A DNA stretch of 64,000 nucleotides from Phyllobacterium zundukense (GTDB lineage Bacteria; Pseudomonadota; Alphaproteobacteria; Rhizobiales; Rhizobiaceae), in NCBI RefSeq assembly GCF_002764115.1, contig NZ_CP017940.1, positions 248,001-312,000 of the forward strand, read 5' to 3'. A program made the position numbers and the translations under genes. The notes below the pieces were generated by a model. That model saw only the letters and a program-made list of their open reading frames with translations. It was not told the origin of the DNA and ran no database searches. Below, one piece after another: positions 7,776 to 17,495 of the stretch (the stretch's first letter is position 1; every line of letters starts with the position of its first letter).

Positions 7776-8576
7776 TCAGCTAGCCAGCAGACGCTCTGCT
7801 GGGCGGCTGTGCGACAGGTTCGGACCGAGCGCCTGGCGGGCGGCTTCGAAGGTATTCCAGTCGGCGATATCCGGCAAGGACGGGATTGTTACAAGTTCGC
7901 CTTGATCGAGACCGGCAAGTGCAGCGTCGACCATGTCTGATGCCGACATCACAATGGCTTCGGGCAAATTGCTCACCGGCAGGCCTGCGATATCCCAGAA
8001 TTCCGTGCTCGTGGCGCCGGGAAGGACGACCTGGATTCGCACGCCCTTGTCGGCAAGTTCATGGTGAAGCGACTGGCTGAAGGCAAGGACGAAGGCCTTG
8101 GTGCCACCATAGACGCCGTTGAGCCTTTCGGGGGCAACGGCGACGATCGAAGCGATATTGATGATGGTTCCGGTACCACGCCCGACGAACTTGGGTGCCA
8201 CCGCCTCGGTAAGACGGGTCAGTGCCACGACGTTCAATGTGATCATTGCATCCATTTTGCCCGGGTCGGACTGCAGGAGTGGAGCGGTAGCGCCGACGCC
8301 CGCATTGTTGACGAGCATGGTGATGCTGGCGTCCGTTCGAAGAATTTCCTCGACGCGTGCTATGCCTTCGCTCGCGCCAAGGTCCGCGGCCACCACCTCC
8401 ACCGTCCGGCCGGTTTCAGTGGTCAGTCGCGAGGCGAGGCTGTCGAGCCGGTCGCGGTTGCGGGCGACAAGGATGAGATCATAACCGCGCCGGGCAAGCC
8501 GATCGGCATAGATCGCTCCGATGCCGGACGAGGCGCCTGTAATGAGGGCTGTGCCCTTGTTTGACGTAATGGACAT
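7776..8576 (-). CDS. Short-chain dehydrogenase/reductase
   Basis: A 266-residue classical SDR. The Rossmann cofactor motif T-G-A-S-S-G-I-G is at about residue 14, the N-N-A-G motif near residue 90, and the catalytic Y-x-x-x-K (Y-G-G-T-K) near residue 155 with an upstream Ser in I-N-I-A-S-I. An Arg after the second strand (V-A-R-N-R-D-R) suggests NADP(H) preference. It is divergent from the GlxA-type regulator gene with about 105 bp between starts, so that regulator may control it. Substrate unknown. Confidence 0.9.
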   Translation of the reverse strand: MSITSNKGTALITGASSGIGAIYADRLARRGYDLILVARNRDRLDSLASRLTTETGRTVEVVAADLGASEGIARVEEILRTDASITMLVNNAGVGATAPLLQSDPGKMDAMITLNVVALTRLTEAVAPKFVGRGTGTIINIASIVAVAPERLNGVYGGTKAFVLAFSQSLHHELADKGVRIQVVLPGATSTEFWDIAGLPVSNLPEAIVMSASDMVDAALAGLDQGELVTIPSLPDIADWNTFEAARQALGPNLSHSRPAERLLAS

Positions 8577-8681
8577 TTCGCTGCTCCGTTAATTGCTATT
8601 GACGAGGAGCACTCTACAAGCGTATGAAGATGGCATAAATGTCATATGTGCCACCTTTTAGGACGTTCATGGAGTCTTGCG

Positions 8682-9626
8682 ATGAAGCACATTGGGATCA
8701 TCGTTTTCCCCGGGTTCCAGGTTCTGGACCTTGCCGCCACGACTGTTTTCGAGTTTGCCAATCTGGCTTTCGACAAGCCGGTCTACGAAATCAGCCTGCT
8801 TTCTGAAGACGGCGGTCCAGTCACCACATCCGCGGGGTTTTCAGTCGAGACCGTGCCTTTCAGCGATGTGTTGTTCGACACGGTGCTGGTCGTCGGCAAT
8901 AATTTCGTCGAACCGGTATCGCCCGCCATCCTTGCCTTCATTCGAAGTGTTGCGCCAAGATCGCGGCGTATCGGCTCGATCTGTACCGGCGCCTTCATCC
9001 TTGCCGAGGCGGGGTTGCTCGACGGACGCCGCGCGACGACGCACTGGTTCCATGCACGGGATTTCCAGCGCACCTATCCGAAGGTGAAGATGGAGGAGGA
9101 CCGCATCTTCATCATCGATGGCCCCGTGTGGACCTCCGCGGGGATGACATCCGGCATCGATATGGCCCTAGCGCTGGTCGAAAAGGATCTGGGCGTCGAG
9201 ATCGCAAAGTCGGTGGCGAAAAAGCTTGTGGTTTATCATCGCCGCGCGGGCGGGCAATCGCAGTATTCGGCGCTGCTCGAGCTCAACCCGAAATCAGACC
9301 GCATCCAGACCACTCTCGCCTATGCCAGGGAGAATCTGCACAAGGAATTGTCGGTCGAGCAATTGGCGGAAGTGGCGCATCTCAGTCCGCGCCAGTTCAA
9401 CCGGGCATTCCATGCGGAAACCGGGCAATCACCAGCCAAGGCAATCGAGAACCTGCGGGTCGAGGCGGCACGGCTGATGATCGAGTCCGGCCGGATTCCG
9501 ATCGATACGATCGCCCGCGACGTCGGCTTCGGTGACCGCGAGCGGATGCGCCGCGCCTTCCTGCGGGCTTTTGGTCAACCGCCACGGTTCATGCAGCGGA
9601 TCGCGCAGGCTGAAGCGTTAGCCTGA
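8682..9626 (+). CDS. GlxA-family transcriptional regulator (DJ-1/PfpI domain plus AraC HTH)
   Basis: A 314-residue regulator. Residues 1-190 form a DJ-1/PfpI-like domain (start I-G-I-I-V-F-P-G-F, elbow S-I-C-T-G-A-F, then H-W-F). Residues 215-310 form an AraC-type double helix-turn-helix (H-L-S-P-R-Q-F-N-R-A-F and D-V-G-F-G-D-R-E-R-M-R-R-A-F). ATG 8682 is chosen because GGAG lies seven bases upstream and the domain begins there. The family activates catabolic genes such as those for choline or carnitine, sensing a ligand through the DJ-1 part. The divergent SDR gene is its most likely target (inference). Confidence 0.9.
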   Translation: MKHIGIIVFPGFQVLDLAATTVFEFANLAFDKPVYEISLLSEDGGPVTTSAGFSVETVPFSDVLFDTVLVVGNNFVEPVSPAILAFIRSVAPRSRRIGSICTGAFILAEAGLLDGRRATTHWFHARDFQRTYPKVKMEEDRIFIIDGPVWTSAGMTSGIDMALALVEKDLGVEIAKSVAKKLVVYHRRAGGQSQYSALLELNPKSDRIQTTLAYARENLHKELSVEQLAEVAHLSPRQFNRAFHAETGQSPAKAIENLRVEAARLMIESGRIPIDTIARDVGFGDRERMRRAFLRAFGQPPRFMQRIAQAEALA

Positions 9627-9636
9627 CGCAGCTATT

Positions 9637-10398
9637 TCAGACTACCGTCTCGCCGCCATCCACCACAAGCGCCTGCCCGGTGATATAGGACGAGCGGTCC
9701 GACACCAGAAACAGGATCGATTCAGCGATTTCATCGACGCTGGCCCAGCGTCCCAGCGGTACCTGCTGGCGGACATAGGCTTCGATCGCGTCGCGCCCGC
9801 CCATCTGGCCGATGAAGGGTTCGTTGAAAGGCGTATCCACCCAGCCGGGGCAAAGGGCATTCACGCGGATCCCGAATTTCGCATAATCACCGGCCATCTG
9901 CCGTGTCATGGCAATGACGGCATGCTTGGTTGTGGTGTAAGCGATCATCTCGCGATCGTAGAGCACACCAGACGATGACGAGGTGTTGAGGATGACGCCG
10001 CGTCCCGCAGCCTTCATCACCGGCATGACCATGCGTGCCGCCATGAAATGCGCGCGAACATTCAAGCTCCACGACCGGTCGAACCCCTCGACGGCCACCT
10101 GCTCAAGATCGCCAGCGACCTGCGCGCCGGCATGGTTGTGCAGAATATCGATGCGGCGATGCCGGGTGATGATGGAGGATATCCCGGCTTCGAGCGCATG
10201 ATCGTCGGTGACGTCGACGACCATCGGTTCCGCATTTCCACCCGCCCTGGAGATTCGATCGACGGTGTTCGCCGCGCTCTGCGCATTTTGGTCGGCGACG
10301 ATCACATGGGCGCCTTCACGCGCGAGAATGGCGGCGCCGGCCTGACCGATTCCGGAGCCTGCTCCGGTGACGATAGCAACGCGATCTCTGAGGATCAT
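9637..10398 (-). CDS. Short-chain dehydrogenase/reductase, last gene of the polyamine-type ABC operon
   Basis: A 253-residue classical SDR with the cofactor motif T-G-A-G-S-G-I-G near residue 11, an Asp at the end of the second strand (V-A-D-Q-N) favouring NAD(H), and Y-T-T-T-K as the catalytic Tyr/Lys. The usual N-N-A-G is N-H-A-G here. The C-terminus S-Y-I-T-G-Q-A-L-V-V-D-G-G is typical. It begins 14 bp after the last permease gene and should be co-transcribed with the ABC transporter, suggesting that it oxidises or reduces the imported compound. It converges on the GlxA-type gene with a 10-bp gap. Confidence 0.85.
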   Translation of the reverse strand: MILRDRVAIVTGAGSGIGQAGAAILAREGAHVIVADQNAQSAANTVDRISRAGGNAEPMVVDVTDDHALEAGISSIITRHRRIDILHNHAGAQVAGDLEQVAVEGFDRSWSLNVRAHFMAARMVMPVMKAAGRGVILNTSSSSGVLYDREMIAYTTTKHAVIAMTRQMAGDYAKFGIRVNALCPGWVDTPFNEPFIGQMGGRDAIEAYVRQQVPLGRWASVDEIAESILFLVSDRSSYITGQALVVDGGETVV

Positions 10399-10412
10399 GG
10401 GTGTTTCCTGTG

Positions 10413-11225
10413 TCAGTTTGTTGGTTTTTTCTCACGCATCAGGATGCGTGCAATCAGGATCATCATCAGCGAAGCGACAAGGACCAGTGTGGCGATGGCG
10501 TTGATTTCCGGCGTGACGCCCCGGCGGATCGAAGCGAAGACATAGATCGGCAAGGTTGTCTTCGAGCCCGCAACGAAAAAGGCGATGATGAAATCATCGA
10601 AGGAAAAGGTAAAGGAGAGGAGGAAGCCTGCAAGCACCGAGGGAAGTATCTGCGGCAGCACGACAAGCCTGAATGTGGTCAGCGGTGTTGCGTAGAGATC
10701 GCCGGAAGCCTCGACAATGTCCCGGCCAAGGCTGGCGATGCGGGCCTTGACGATCATCGTCACCAGCGCCATCGAAAAGAGGCCGTGGGCGGCGACGATG
10801 GATCCATAGCCGAGACCAAGTTGCGGCGGGTTTTCACCAGGCCATAGCGAGGCCAGAACCGGGTTCATGAACGAGAACACTTCCACCAGCGCGACCAGCG
10901 TGGCAATGCCGATGACGACACCCGGTACGACGATGGCGGCGGCAAACAGGCCATCAAGCACGGCGCGGGAGCGAGGGCGTAGCCGCTCCATGCCAAGTGC
11001 TGCCATTGTGCCGAATATGGCGGCGAGCGTCGCGCTGGTCAGGGCGATGAGCAGGCTGTTCTGCAGCGCAGCCACGAGGAAGGTATTACCGAGCGCCTTG
11101 CCATACCACATGGTCGAAAAGCCGGTGAACTCGCTGGCATTGCGGCCGGCATTGAAGGAAAACAGCACCACAAGCGCAATAGGCGCATAGAGGAACAGGT
11201 AGACGGCTGAAATAAAGGCACGCAT
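10413..11225 (-). CDS. ABC transporter permease, spermidine/putrescine type (PotC-like)
   Basis: A 270-residue inner-membrane permease with several hydrophobic segments starting at Y-L-F-L-Y-A-P. The binding-protein-dependent transport (EAA) loop is recognisable around E-A-S-G-D-L-Y-A-T-P, followed by V-L-P-Q-I-L-P, where the ATPase docks. The ATG at 11225 overlaps the stop of the preceding permease gene (ATGA); the open frame extends upstream but inside that gene. Size and opening match PotC/PotI. Substrate (polyamine, opine or related cation) is not fixed by sequence. Confidence 0.88.
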   Translation of the reverse strand: MRAFISAVYLFLYAPIALVVLFSFNAGRNASEFTGFSTMWYGKALGNTFLVAALQNSLLIALTSATLAAIFGTMAALGMERLRPRSRAVLDGLFAAAIVVPGVVIGIATLVALVEVFSFMNPVLASLWPGENPPQLGLGYGSIVAAHGLFSMALVTMIVKARIASLGRDIVEASGDLYATPLTTFRLVVLPQILPSVLAGFLLSFTFSFDDFIIAFFVAGSKTTLPIYVFASIRRGVTPEINAIATLVLVASLMMILIARILMREKKPTN

Positions 11226-12091
11226 CAGACGAGATCCACCTGTCTTGTTCCGGCTATCTTCCAGGCGATCCGCATGGCGATCAAAAGCACGAAGACCACG
11301 ACGACCACGAGTGTGACGGCGATCGCCGAGCCGAATGGCCAATTGCGCGATTGCAGGAAGAGATCCACAAGCGCATTGCCGATGAAGAACACCTTGCCGC
11401 CGCCGAGCAGCTGCGGGATCAGATATTCGCCGAGCAGAAGGATGGTGACGAGCGCCAGCCCGGTCATGACGCCGGGCAGGGAAAGCGGCAATGTCACGCT
11501 GAAAAAGGTGGAGACCGGCTTGGCGCCGAGATCGGCGGAGGCTTCGAGCAGGCGCCGGTCAAGCTTTTCGAGGCTGACATAGATCGGCATGATCATCAGC
11601 GGCAGATAGCCATAGACGATGCCGAGAAGCACGGCGCCGGGCGTATTGAGAATGCGGACGTCCTCGAAGCCGATCATGCCCAGAAGGTGAGGAATGCCAC
11701 GGGAGCCGAGGAGATACATCCACGCATAGGTGCGCACCAGCAGGCTCGTCCAGAATGGAACGACGACAAGGGATACGAGGAGCAGCCGGTAACGGGGGCT
11801 GGCCTTGACCGCCAGATAATAGGCGACCGGGTAGGCGACGATGAGACAGACGAAGGAGCCGATCGGTGCAAGAATGAGGGTATTCCGGAAGGCAGCGGAG
11901 CGGGCTGGAAGATTGGCGAACTGGGCGAAGGTGAAGGCGGGCTGATAACCCCCTTCGGGCGCGCGCTCGCCGACGGAAAAGACCAGCATGGCGATAAATG
12001 GCAGCACAAGAAAGATGAACAGCCACGCCACGGCCGGCGCGACAAGCGCCGCCGTTACCATCCCTCGTTTTGTGTTTAATGCCAATGCCAT
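11225..12091 (-). CDS. ABC transporter permease, spermidine/putrescine type (PotB-like)
   Basis: A 288-residue multi-spanning permease with an N-terminal cytoplasmic stretch, a first membrane segment (V-A-P-A-V-A-W-L-F-I-F-L) and an EAA loop near E-A-S-A-D-L-G-A-K-P, followed by V-T-L-P-L-S-L-P-G. This is the PotB/PotH partner of the PotC-like protein that follows with a 4-bp overlap. A GC-rich hairpin lies between its gene and the upstream binding-protein gene. Confidence 0.88.
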   Translation of the reverse strand: MALALNTKRGMVTAALVAPAVAWLFIFLVLPFIAMLVFSVGERAPEGGYQPAFTFAQFANLPARSAAFRNTLILAPIGSFVCLIVAYPVAYYLAVKASPRYRLLLVSLVVVPFWTSLLVRTYAWMYLLGSRGIPHLLGMIGFEDVRILNTPGAVLLGIVYGYLPLMIMPIYVSLEKLDRRLLEASADLGAKPVSTFFSVTLPLSLPGVMTGLALVTILLLGEYLIPQLLGGGKVFFIGNALVDLFLQSRNWPFGSAIAVTLVVVVVFVLLIAMRIAWKIAGTRQVDLV

Positions 12092-12119
12092 CTGGGGTCT
12101 CTTTGATGATCGATGCCGC

Positions 12120-12151
12120 GCCTCCCCTCGCCAGCTGCGGCGAGAGGAGGC
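12120..12151 (-). other. Intercistronic hairpin after the binding-protein gene
   Basis: Arms at 12120-12132 and 12139-12151 pair at 12 of 13 positions around a 6-base loop (AGCTGC). It sits between the solute-binding-protein stop (12164) and the PotB-like start (12091), where such stems often protect the binding-protein message or reduce read-through so that the binding protein is made in excess. No T-tract follows, so it is not a full terminator. Confidence 0.5.
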
Positions 12152-12163
12152 CGGGGTGTTTCG

Positions 12164-13324
12164 TCAGGCGGACTTGAAGCGTGCCATGACTTCGGCGCGT
12201 GCCGGATCGGTGAGCGTGACGGCAGCGCCGAATTCCAGCGGCGTCAGCTCGGCGTCCGGCGGATAGACGATGGTGTTGGAGGTGACTTCCTTTGGCAGGA
12301 GCGAAAGCACGCGGCTGTCGGTCGTCGGAGCACCATTGGCGATATGCTCCTTCACGGCATTGGCCGGGTCCATCAGATAGTTCAGCAGGGCATAGCCGGC
12401 AGGTTTGTTGGCAGCGCTTTTCGGAATGGCATAGAAGTCGGACCAGATTTCGCCGCCATCCTTGCCGAGGATGAACTTGATTTCCGGAACGTCCCGGTTC
12501 AGCTGTGCGCCGTCATTGGTCCAGCACATGGTCATCCACGCATCCCCGGCACGCATCCCCGGCTGGTAGTCGCTATTGATGGCATAGAGGTGCGGCTTGA
12601 CCTTGATGAGCAGCTCTTCCGCCTTGGCGAGCTCTTCGGGCTTGACCGAATTGAAGGAGTAACCGAGCGAGACGAGTGCATTGCCGATCGTCGTCAGCTG
12701 ATAATCGTGCACCATGACGCGCCCGTCGGCCTCTCCCTGCGCTACCTCGAAGAAGTCCTTCCAACTCGTCACGGGTGTCTTGATCTTCGTTGAGTTGAGG
12801 GCGATGCCGGTGGTTCCCCAGTTTTTCGGTACCGCATAGGTCGTACCGCCGACCACGCCTTCGGCGGTGAAGCGCGCTGTTTCCGTCGAAGCGTTGTAGT
12901 TCGGCACTTTCGCCATATCGAGCGGGTCGATAAGGCCAAGTTTGACATAGGTCGAGATCGTGTAGTTGGTCGGCACGAACAGATCCCAGCCCGTACCGCC
13001 GGCCTGCAGCTTGGCCAGCATTTCCTCGTTCGAACCGAAGACATTGACCTCGACGGCAACGCCGGTCGCTGCGGTGAAGGCTTCGAAGGTCGCAGGGTCA
13101 TGGTAGTTCGGCCATGTGGCGATCGACATCTGCTTGCCGAGATCTTCGGCAAAGGCCGGTGTTGTGAACAGGCCGGTCTCACGCGCCAGTACAGCCGATG
13201 CAAGGCCAAGGCCGGTAACGCCGAGGAAATGGCGGCGGGTGACCGATCCGCGCTTGAGGCGCATCAGTTCATCCATCAGTCGTTCGGCGGAAATTGGGGC
13301 ATTCTCTTTGTATGACTTAGACAT
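12164..13324 (-). CDS. Extracellular solute-binding protein, spermidine/putrescine type, Tat-exported
   Basis: A 386-residue periplasmic binding protein. The N-terminus has a long n-region with T-R-R-H-F-L-G, a twin-arginine signal, and a cleavage site near T-P-A-F-A-E. The mature start (I-A-T-W-P-N-Y), W-D-L-F-V-P-T-N-Y and W-T-N-D-G-A-Q resemble PotD/PotF-type proteins. ATG 13324 is preferred (AAAGGGA upstream) over an upstream TTG. It lies 29 bp after the ATPase gene. Export by Tat implies folding before secretion, common for this group in rhizobia. Ligand unknown. Confidence 0.88.
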   Translation of the reverse strand: MSKSYKENAPISAERLMDELMRLKRGSVTRRHFLGVTGLGLASAVLARETGLFTTPAFAEDLGKQMSIATWPNYHDPATFEAFTAATGVAVEVNVFGSNEEMLAKLQAGGTGWDLFVPTNYTISTYVKLGLIDPLDMAKVPNYNASTETARFTAEGVVGGTTYAVPKNWGTTGIALNSTKIKTPVTSWKDFFEVAQGEADGRVMVHDYQLTTIGNALVSLGYSFNSVKPEELAKAEELLIKVKPHLYAINSDYQPGMRAGDAWMTMCWTNDGAQLNRDVPEIKFILGKDGGEIWSDFYAIPKSAANKPAGYALLNYLMDPANAVKEHIANGAPTTDSRVLSLLPKEVTSNTIVYPPDAELTPLEFGAAVTLTDPARAEVMARFKSA

Positions 13325-13353
13325 GAAGATGTTCCCTTTGTTTTTGGTAGTGT

Positions 13354-14442
<1,089 letters not shown>

Positions 14443-14534
14443 GTTGGTCCCCTGCGGCTTGAGTTAACAGAGGCAGTCTTCGCTGCCTTCTTGCCACCGT
14501 CATTCCTGACAACCTAGTCAACAAGCGGCTGCGC

Positions 14535-14574
14535 GGTATATACCCCGAAAGAGGTATTTCAACCGGAAAATACC
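14535..14574. promoter_or_regulatory. Palindromes in the ABC operon/LuxR divergent promoter region
   Basis: GGTATATACC (14535-14544) is a perfect 10-bp palindrome. Just downstream, GGTATTT (14553-14559) and AAATACC (14568-14574) form an inverted repeat with an 8-base spacer and the same GGTAT half-site. They lie between the starts at 14442 and 14632 and are plausible binding sites for the adjacent LuxR-type regulator; this is inference from position and shared half-site. Confidence 0.4.
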
Positions 14575-14631
14575 AATGTAAGGTGTATGCTGCAGTGGGG
14601 AAAATCGTGGGCCGGCACGAGGGGGAGGACA

Positions 14632-15438
14632 ATGAGCGTCGACGTTGAAACGCTGTTCGATGCATTCCGCCAGTTCGTAGGCAAATCGTCGTTAGCGCCG
14701 CGGGAATTTGGCGACCTCTTCGGCCAGGCCATGCGTGCGCTGGTGAAGTTCGACTACATCGTCGTGTTCGCTTATCGCGGCAATGAGCGCCCCATCGATC
14801 TCTACAGCACTTTCGATTCGGCGGAGCATGTGATTTTCGTCAGCCTGTATCAGGCAGGGCCTTATCTGCTCGATCCTTTCTACCACACGGCGCGTGCTCC
14901 CAAACCCGGTGTCTGGCGCATGCGCGAACTCGCGCCTGACCGGTTCTTTTCGAGCGAGTATTACCGTACCTATTATGTGCAGACCGGCCTTGCCGAAGAA
15001 ATCGGCTTCTTCGTTCCGGTCGGGAACGACATCACGATCGTGCTGTCATTGATGCGGCGAGGCGAGACGGGCCCGTTTCCGGCTCAGGAGTTCTCGCTGC
15101 TGCGCAAGGCCGACCCGCTGGTCGCAACGCTTGTCCGGCAATATTGCTCCGATATTGGCCATCTTTTCGATGCCGCCGTGGCCAAGCAAGGGCGGGGGCG
15201 GCGAAAGGTCAAGCTGAATGCGGCCGATACGGTCTGGCGCGACCTCAATCTCACCGACCGCGAAGCGGCGATCATCGAACTGGTGCTCCAGGGGCATTCA
15301 TCGGAATCGATCGGGTTAAGGCTGAATATCGCGACCGGAACAGTGAAGGTGCATCGGCGCAATGTCTATCGCAAGCTGGGTATCTCGTCGCAAACCCAGC
15401 TCCTGTCGATCTACCTCAAGAAACTGAACGAGCACTAG
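14632..15438 (+). CDS. LuxR-family transcriptional regulator
   Basis: A 268-residue regulator. The C-terminal 65 residues are a LuxR/GerE helix-turn-helix: L-T-D-R-E-A-A-I-I-E-L-V, G-H-S-S-E-S-I-G, then T-V-K-V-H-R-R-N-V-Y-R-K-L. The N-terminal 190 residues probably form a ligand-sensing fold, but the Trp/Tyr/Asp pattern of acyl-homoserine-lactone pockets is not evident, so quorum sensing is not implied. ATG 14632 follows GGGGGAGG. It is divergent from the polyamine-type ABC operon, its likely target, and its stop overlaps that of the convergent carbamoylase-like gene by 4 bp. Confidence 0.85.
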   Translation: MSVDVETLFDAFRQFVGKSSLAPREFGDLFGQAMRALVKFDYIVVFAYRGNERPIDLYSTFDSAEHVIFVSLYQAGPYLLDPFYHTARAPKPGVWRMRELAPDRFFSSEYYRTYYVQTGLAEEIGFFVPVGNDITIVLSLMRRGETGPFPAQEFSLLRKADPLVATLVRQYCSDIGHLFDAAVAKQGRGRRKVKLNAADTVWRDLNLTDREAAIIELVLQGHSSESIGLRLNIATGTVKVHRRNVYRKLGISSQTQLLSIYLKKLNEH

Positions 15439-16682
15439 ATACCATCGAGAGCAATCAGCGTCGATTCCAGGAGCATCTGCGCGCCGAGGACCGCGTGCTC
15501 AGGCTCCACATATTCCGCTTCATTATGGCTCAGGCCATCGCGGCAGGGTACGAAGATCATTGCGGCGTCGGTAACGCGCGCGAGAAACAGCGCGTCGTGA
15601 AAAGCACCTGACAGCATCGGTTTATAGGCGATGCCAAGGCGAGTAGCCGCCTGCTCCACCGCCTGCAACAGGGGTGGAGCGAACTGCGCTGGAGGCATGT
15701 CGAAGGTGCGGCGGACCGTTGCCTCGCAGCCATGCCCCACGGCCTTTTCTTCGCAGATTGCCTGCACCTGGTTTTCCAGCCGCGCCAGCTCCTGTGCATC
15801 CGGGTGGCGGAGGTCAACGCTGAACGAAACCTTGCCAGGGATGGCATTGATCGATGCCGGCTCCACCGAAATCCGGCCGATGGTCAGCCGCGCCTGTTCA
15901 TCGTTCGGCATGACCGAATTATAGAGCGTTTGAAGCGCTTCAGTGGCCGCGACAAGGGGATCGCGGCGGAAGGACAGTTGCGTGGTTCCGGCATGCGCTG
16001 TTTGCCCTGTAACCACAACTTCGAGCCAGCGGGTTCCCTGAATGCCATGGACGATGCCTATCGGGATATTCTCCCGCTCGAGCGAGGGACCCTGTTCGAT
16101 GTGCAGCTCAAGATAACCCGAAACCGGGGTACCAAGCCGGCGCATCCGAGCGTGCGGGAGCGCAGCGAGCGTGTCGGTCAGTTCATCCTTCAGCAATTTG
16201 CCGTCCGAAGATCGTACCGTGTGCCATTCCGCCGGAATTGCACGCGAGGCGAAAGCCATTGAACCCATGGCGCCAGGGGCAAAACGGCTGCCCTCCTCGT
16301 TGGTCCAGGCAACCATTTCGACAGCGACTGGTGTCTGGATGTCGGCATCATCCAATGATTCCAGCACTTCGAAGGCCGCAAGTGTACCGAGCGCGCCGTC
16401 AAAGCGCCCACCCATTGGCTGGCTGTCGAGATGGCTGCCAATCAGAAACGGTGGATGGCTGGGCGAGCGTCCTTCACGGCGAATGAACAGATTGGCCATG
16501 GAGTCCTGGAACACTGCAAAGCCGCGATCTGCGGCCAGCCCCGCCAGTTCTGCCCGGGCAAGCCGGTCTTCCGGCGAGAGAGCCTGCCGGTTGACGCCGC
16601 CCGCCGGCGTTGCGCCAATCCTGGCAAACCGCCCCAGCCTGCCCAGCAGACGGTCACCATTGATCTTGATGCCCGGGTTCAC
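15435..16682 (-). CDS. M20-family Zn hydrolase, N-carbamoyl-amino-acid/allantoate amidohydrolase type
   Basis: A 415-residue cytoplasmic metallo-amidase if started at GTG 16682; a longer frame to 16754 would run back into the preceding gene. Metal-ligand motifs are in order: G-S-H-L-D-S, R-F-D-G-A-L-G, N-E-E-G-S-R-F, L-H-I-E-Q-G-P and G-A-F-H-D-A. The lid domain has T-A-H-A-G-T and N-A-I-P-G-K. The family hydrolyses N-carbamoyl or ureido amides (hydantoin and purine breakdown). It is the last gene of the sugar-type ABC operon, beginning within 12 bases of the preceding stop, so the substrate is probably an imported amide. Exact substrate unknown. Confidence 0.85.
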   Translation of the reverse strand: MNPGIKINGDRLLGRLGRFARIGATPAGGVNRQALSPEDRLARAELAGLAADRGFAVFQDSMANLFIRREGRSPSHPPFLIGSHLDSQPMGGRFDGALGTLAAFEVLESLDDADIQTPVAVEMVAWTNEEGSRFAPGAMGSMAFASRAIPAEWHTVRSSDGKLLKDELTDTLAALPHARMRRLGTPVSGYLELHIEQGPSLERENIPIGIVHGIQGTRWLEVVVTGQTAHAGTTQLSFRRDPLVAATEALQTLYNSVMPNDEQARLTIGRISVEPASINAIPGKVSFSVDLRHPDAQELARLENQVQAICEEKAVGHGCEATVRRTFDMPPAQFAPPLLQAVEQAATRLGIAYKPMLSGAFHDALFLARVTDAAMIFVPCRDGLSHNEAEYVEPEHAVLGAQMLLESTLIALDGI

Positions 16683-16693
16683 TGGTTTGCGGG

Positions 16694-17464
16694 TCAAGCT
16701 TTGGCGACCGCCCAGGCGAGCATCTGTTCGAACAGAGTCTTGTAACCTTTCCACGCGATGAAGTCCGATGGCAGCCAGTGCGGCCCGACGTCGGAAGTCC
16801 AGGCAAGCGTGCGGCCCTTGCCATAGGTTCCGGTTACGAGCAGCGGCTGGGAGCCGTAGTCGGTCGAAACGGTTGCGAGCACTTCCGCGCCGTCCTTTAC
16901 CGTGACCTCATTGTAGCCGAGCAAGATCGGCCAATCCTTGCCAAGCCCCCGGAGGATCGGATGGCTGGCGGCGCCGGTGACGACAGGGGTAAAGCCTTCG
17001 GGCACCTCGACGCGGTCATCGACGGAAAGGCAGGAGACGGGCAGCACTTCCTCGACCGGGGTCTTATGATAGCGCGCGCCGCCATTGATGCCCTGGAAGC
17101 TGTAATAGCCGCCGAACATCAGCAGCGCACCGCCGTTGCGAACATAGTCGCGCAAAAGACGCAGGCGGTTCGGTGTCGTCTTCGAATGGATCCAGGTATC
17201 CGGATGCAACAGCAGCGTGTTGGCGCCGATATCGGAGAGAATGATCGCCTCGTATTCCGACAAGGCCTCGATCGTTTGCGGGAAATCACGCTGCGCTTCA
17301 TGCGCGGGCATGAATTTCACATCGAAGTCGCTGTCCTTCAGCGCCTTCAGCAATTCGTCGGCGCCGGTATGGTAGGTGACGGTGGGGAACTGGTCGAAGC
17401 CCTTGATATGGGTGGCGGTGGATACCCACGATTCGCCGGCGAGAAGAACCTTATGCTTGGACAT
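16694..17464 (-). CDS. ThuA/GATase1-like putative glutamine amidotransferase-fold protein
   Basis: A 256-residue protein starting M-S-K-H-K-V-L-L-A-G-E-S-W, with AAGGAG five bases before the ATG at 17464. It has the class I glutamine-amidotransferase-like fold pattern: E-A-I-I-L-S-D-I-G-A-N near residue 82, Y-V-R-N-G-G-A-L-L-M-F-G-G-Y-Y-S-F-Q-G near residue 120, and a C-terminal G-K-G-R-T-L-A-W-T-S-D-V-G-P-H-W. There is no Cys at the elbow where a true amidotransferase carries its nucleophile (G-G-Y-Y), so ammonia transfer is unlikely. Related proteins lie in sugar operons without known activity. It sits between the phosphotriesterase-like and M20 genes. Confidence 0.75.
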   Translation of the reverse strand: MSKHKVLLAGESWVSTATHIKGFDQFPTVTYHTGADELLKALKDSDFDVKFMPAHEAQRDFPQTIEALSEYEAIILSDIGANTLLLHPDTWIHSKTTPNRLRLLRDYVRNGGALLMFGGYYSFQGINGGARYHKTPVEEVLPVSCLSVDDRVEVPEGFTPVVTGAASHPILRGLGKDWPILLGYNEVTVKDGAEVLATVSTDYGSQPLLVTGTYGKGRTLAWTSDVGPHWLPSDFIAWKGYKTLFEQMLAWAVAKA

Positions 17465-17495
17465 GAAAACTCCTTGATGACTATGAGGGCGGCGA

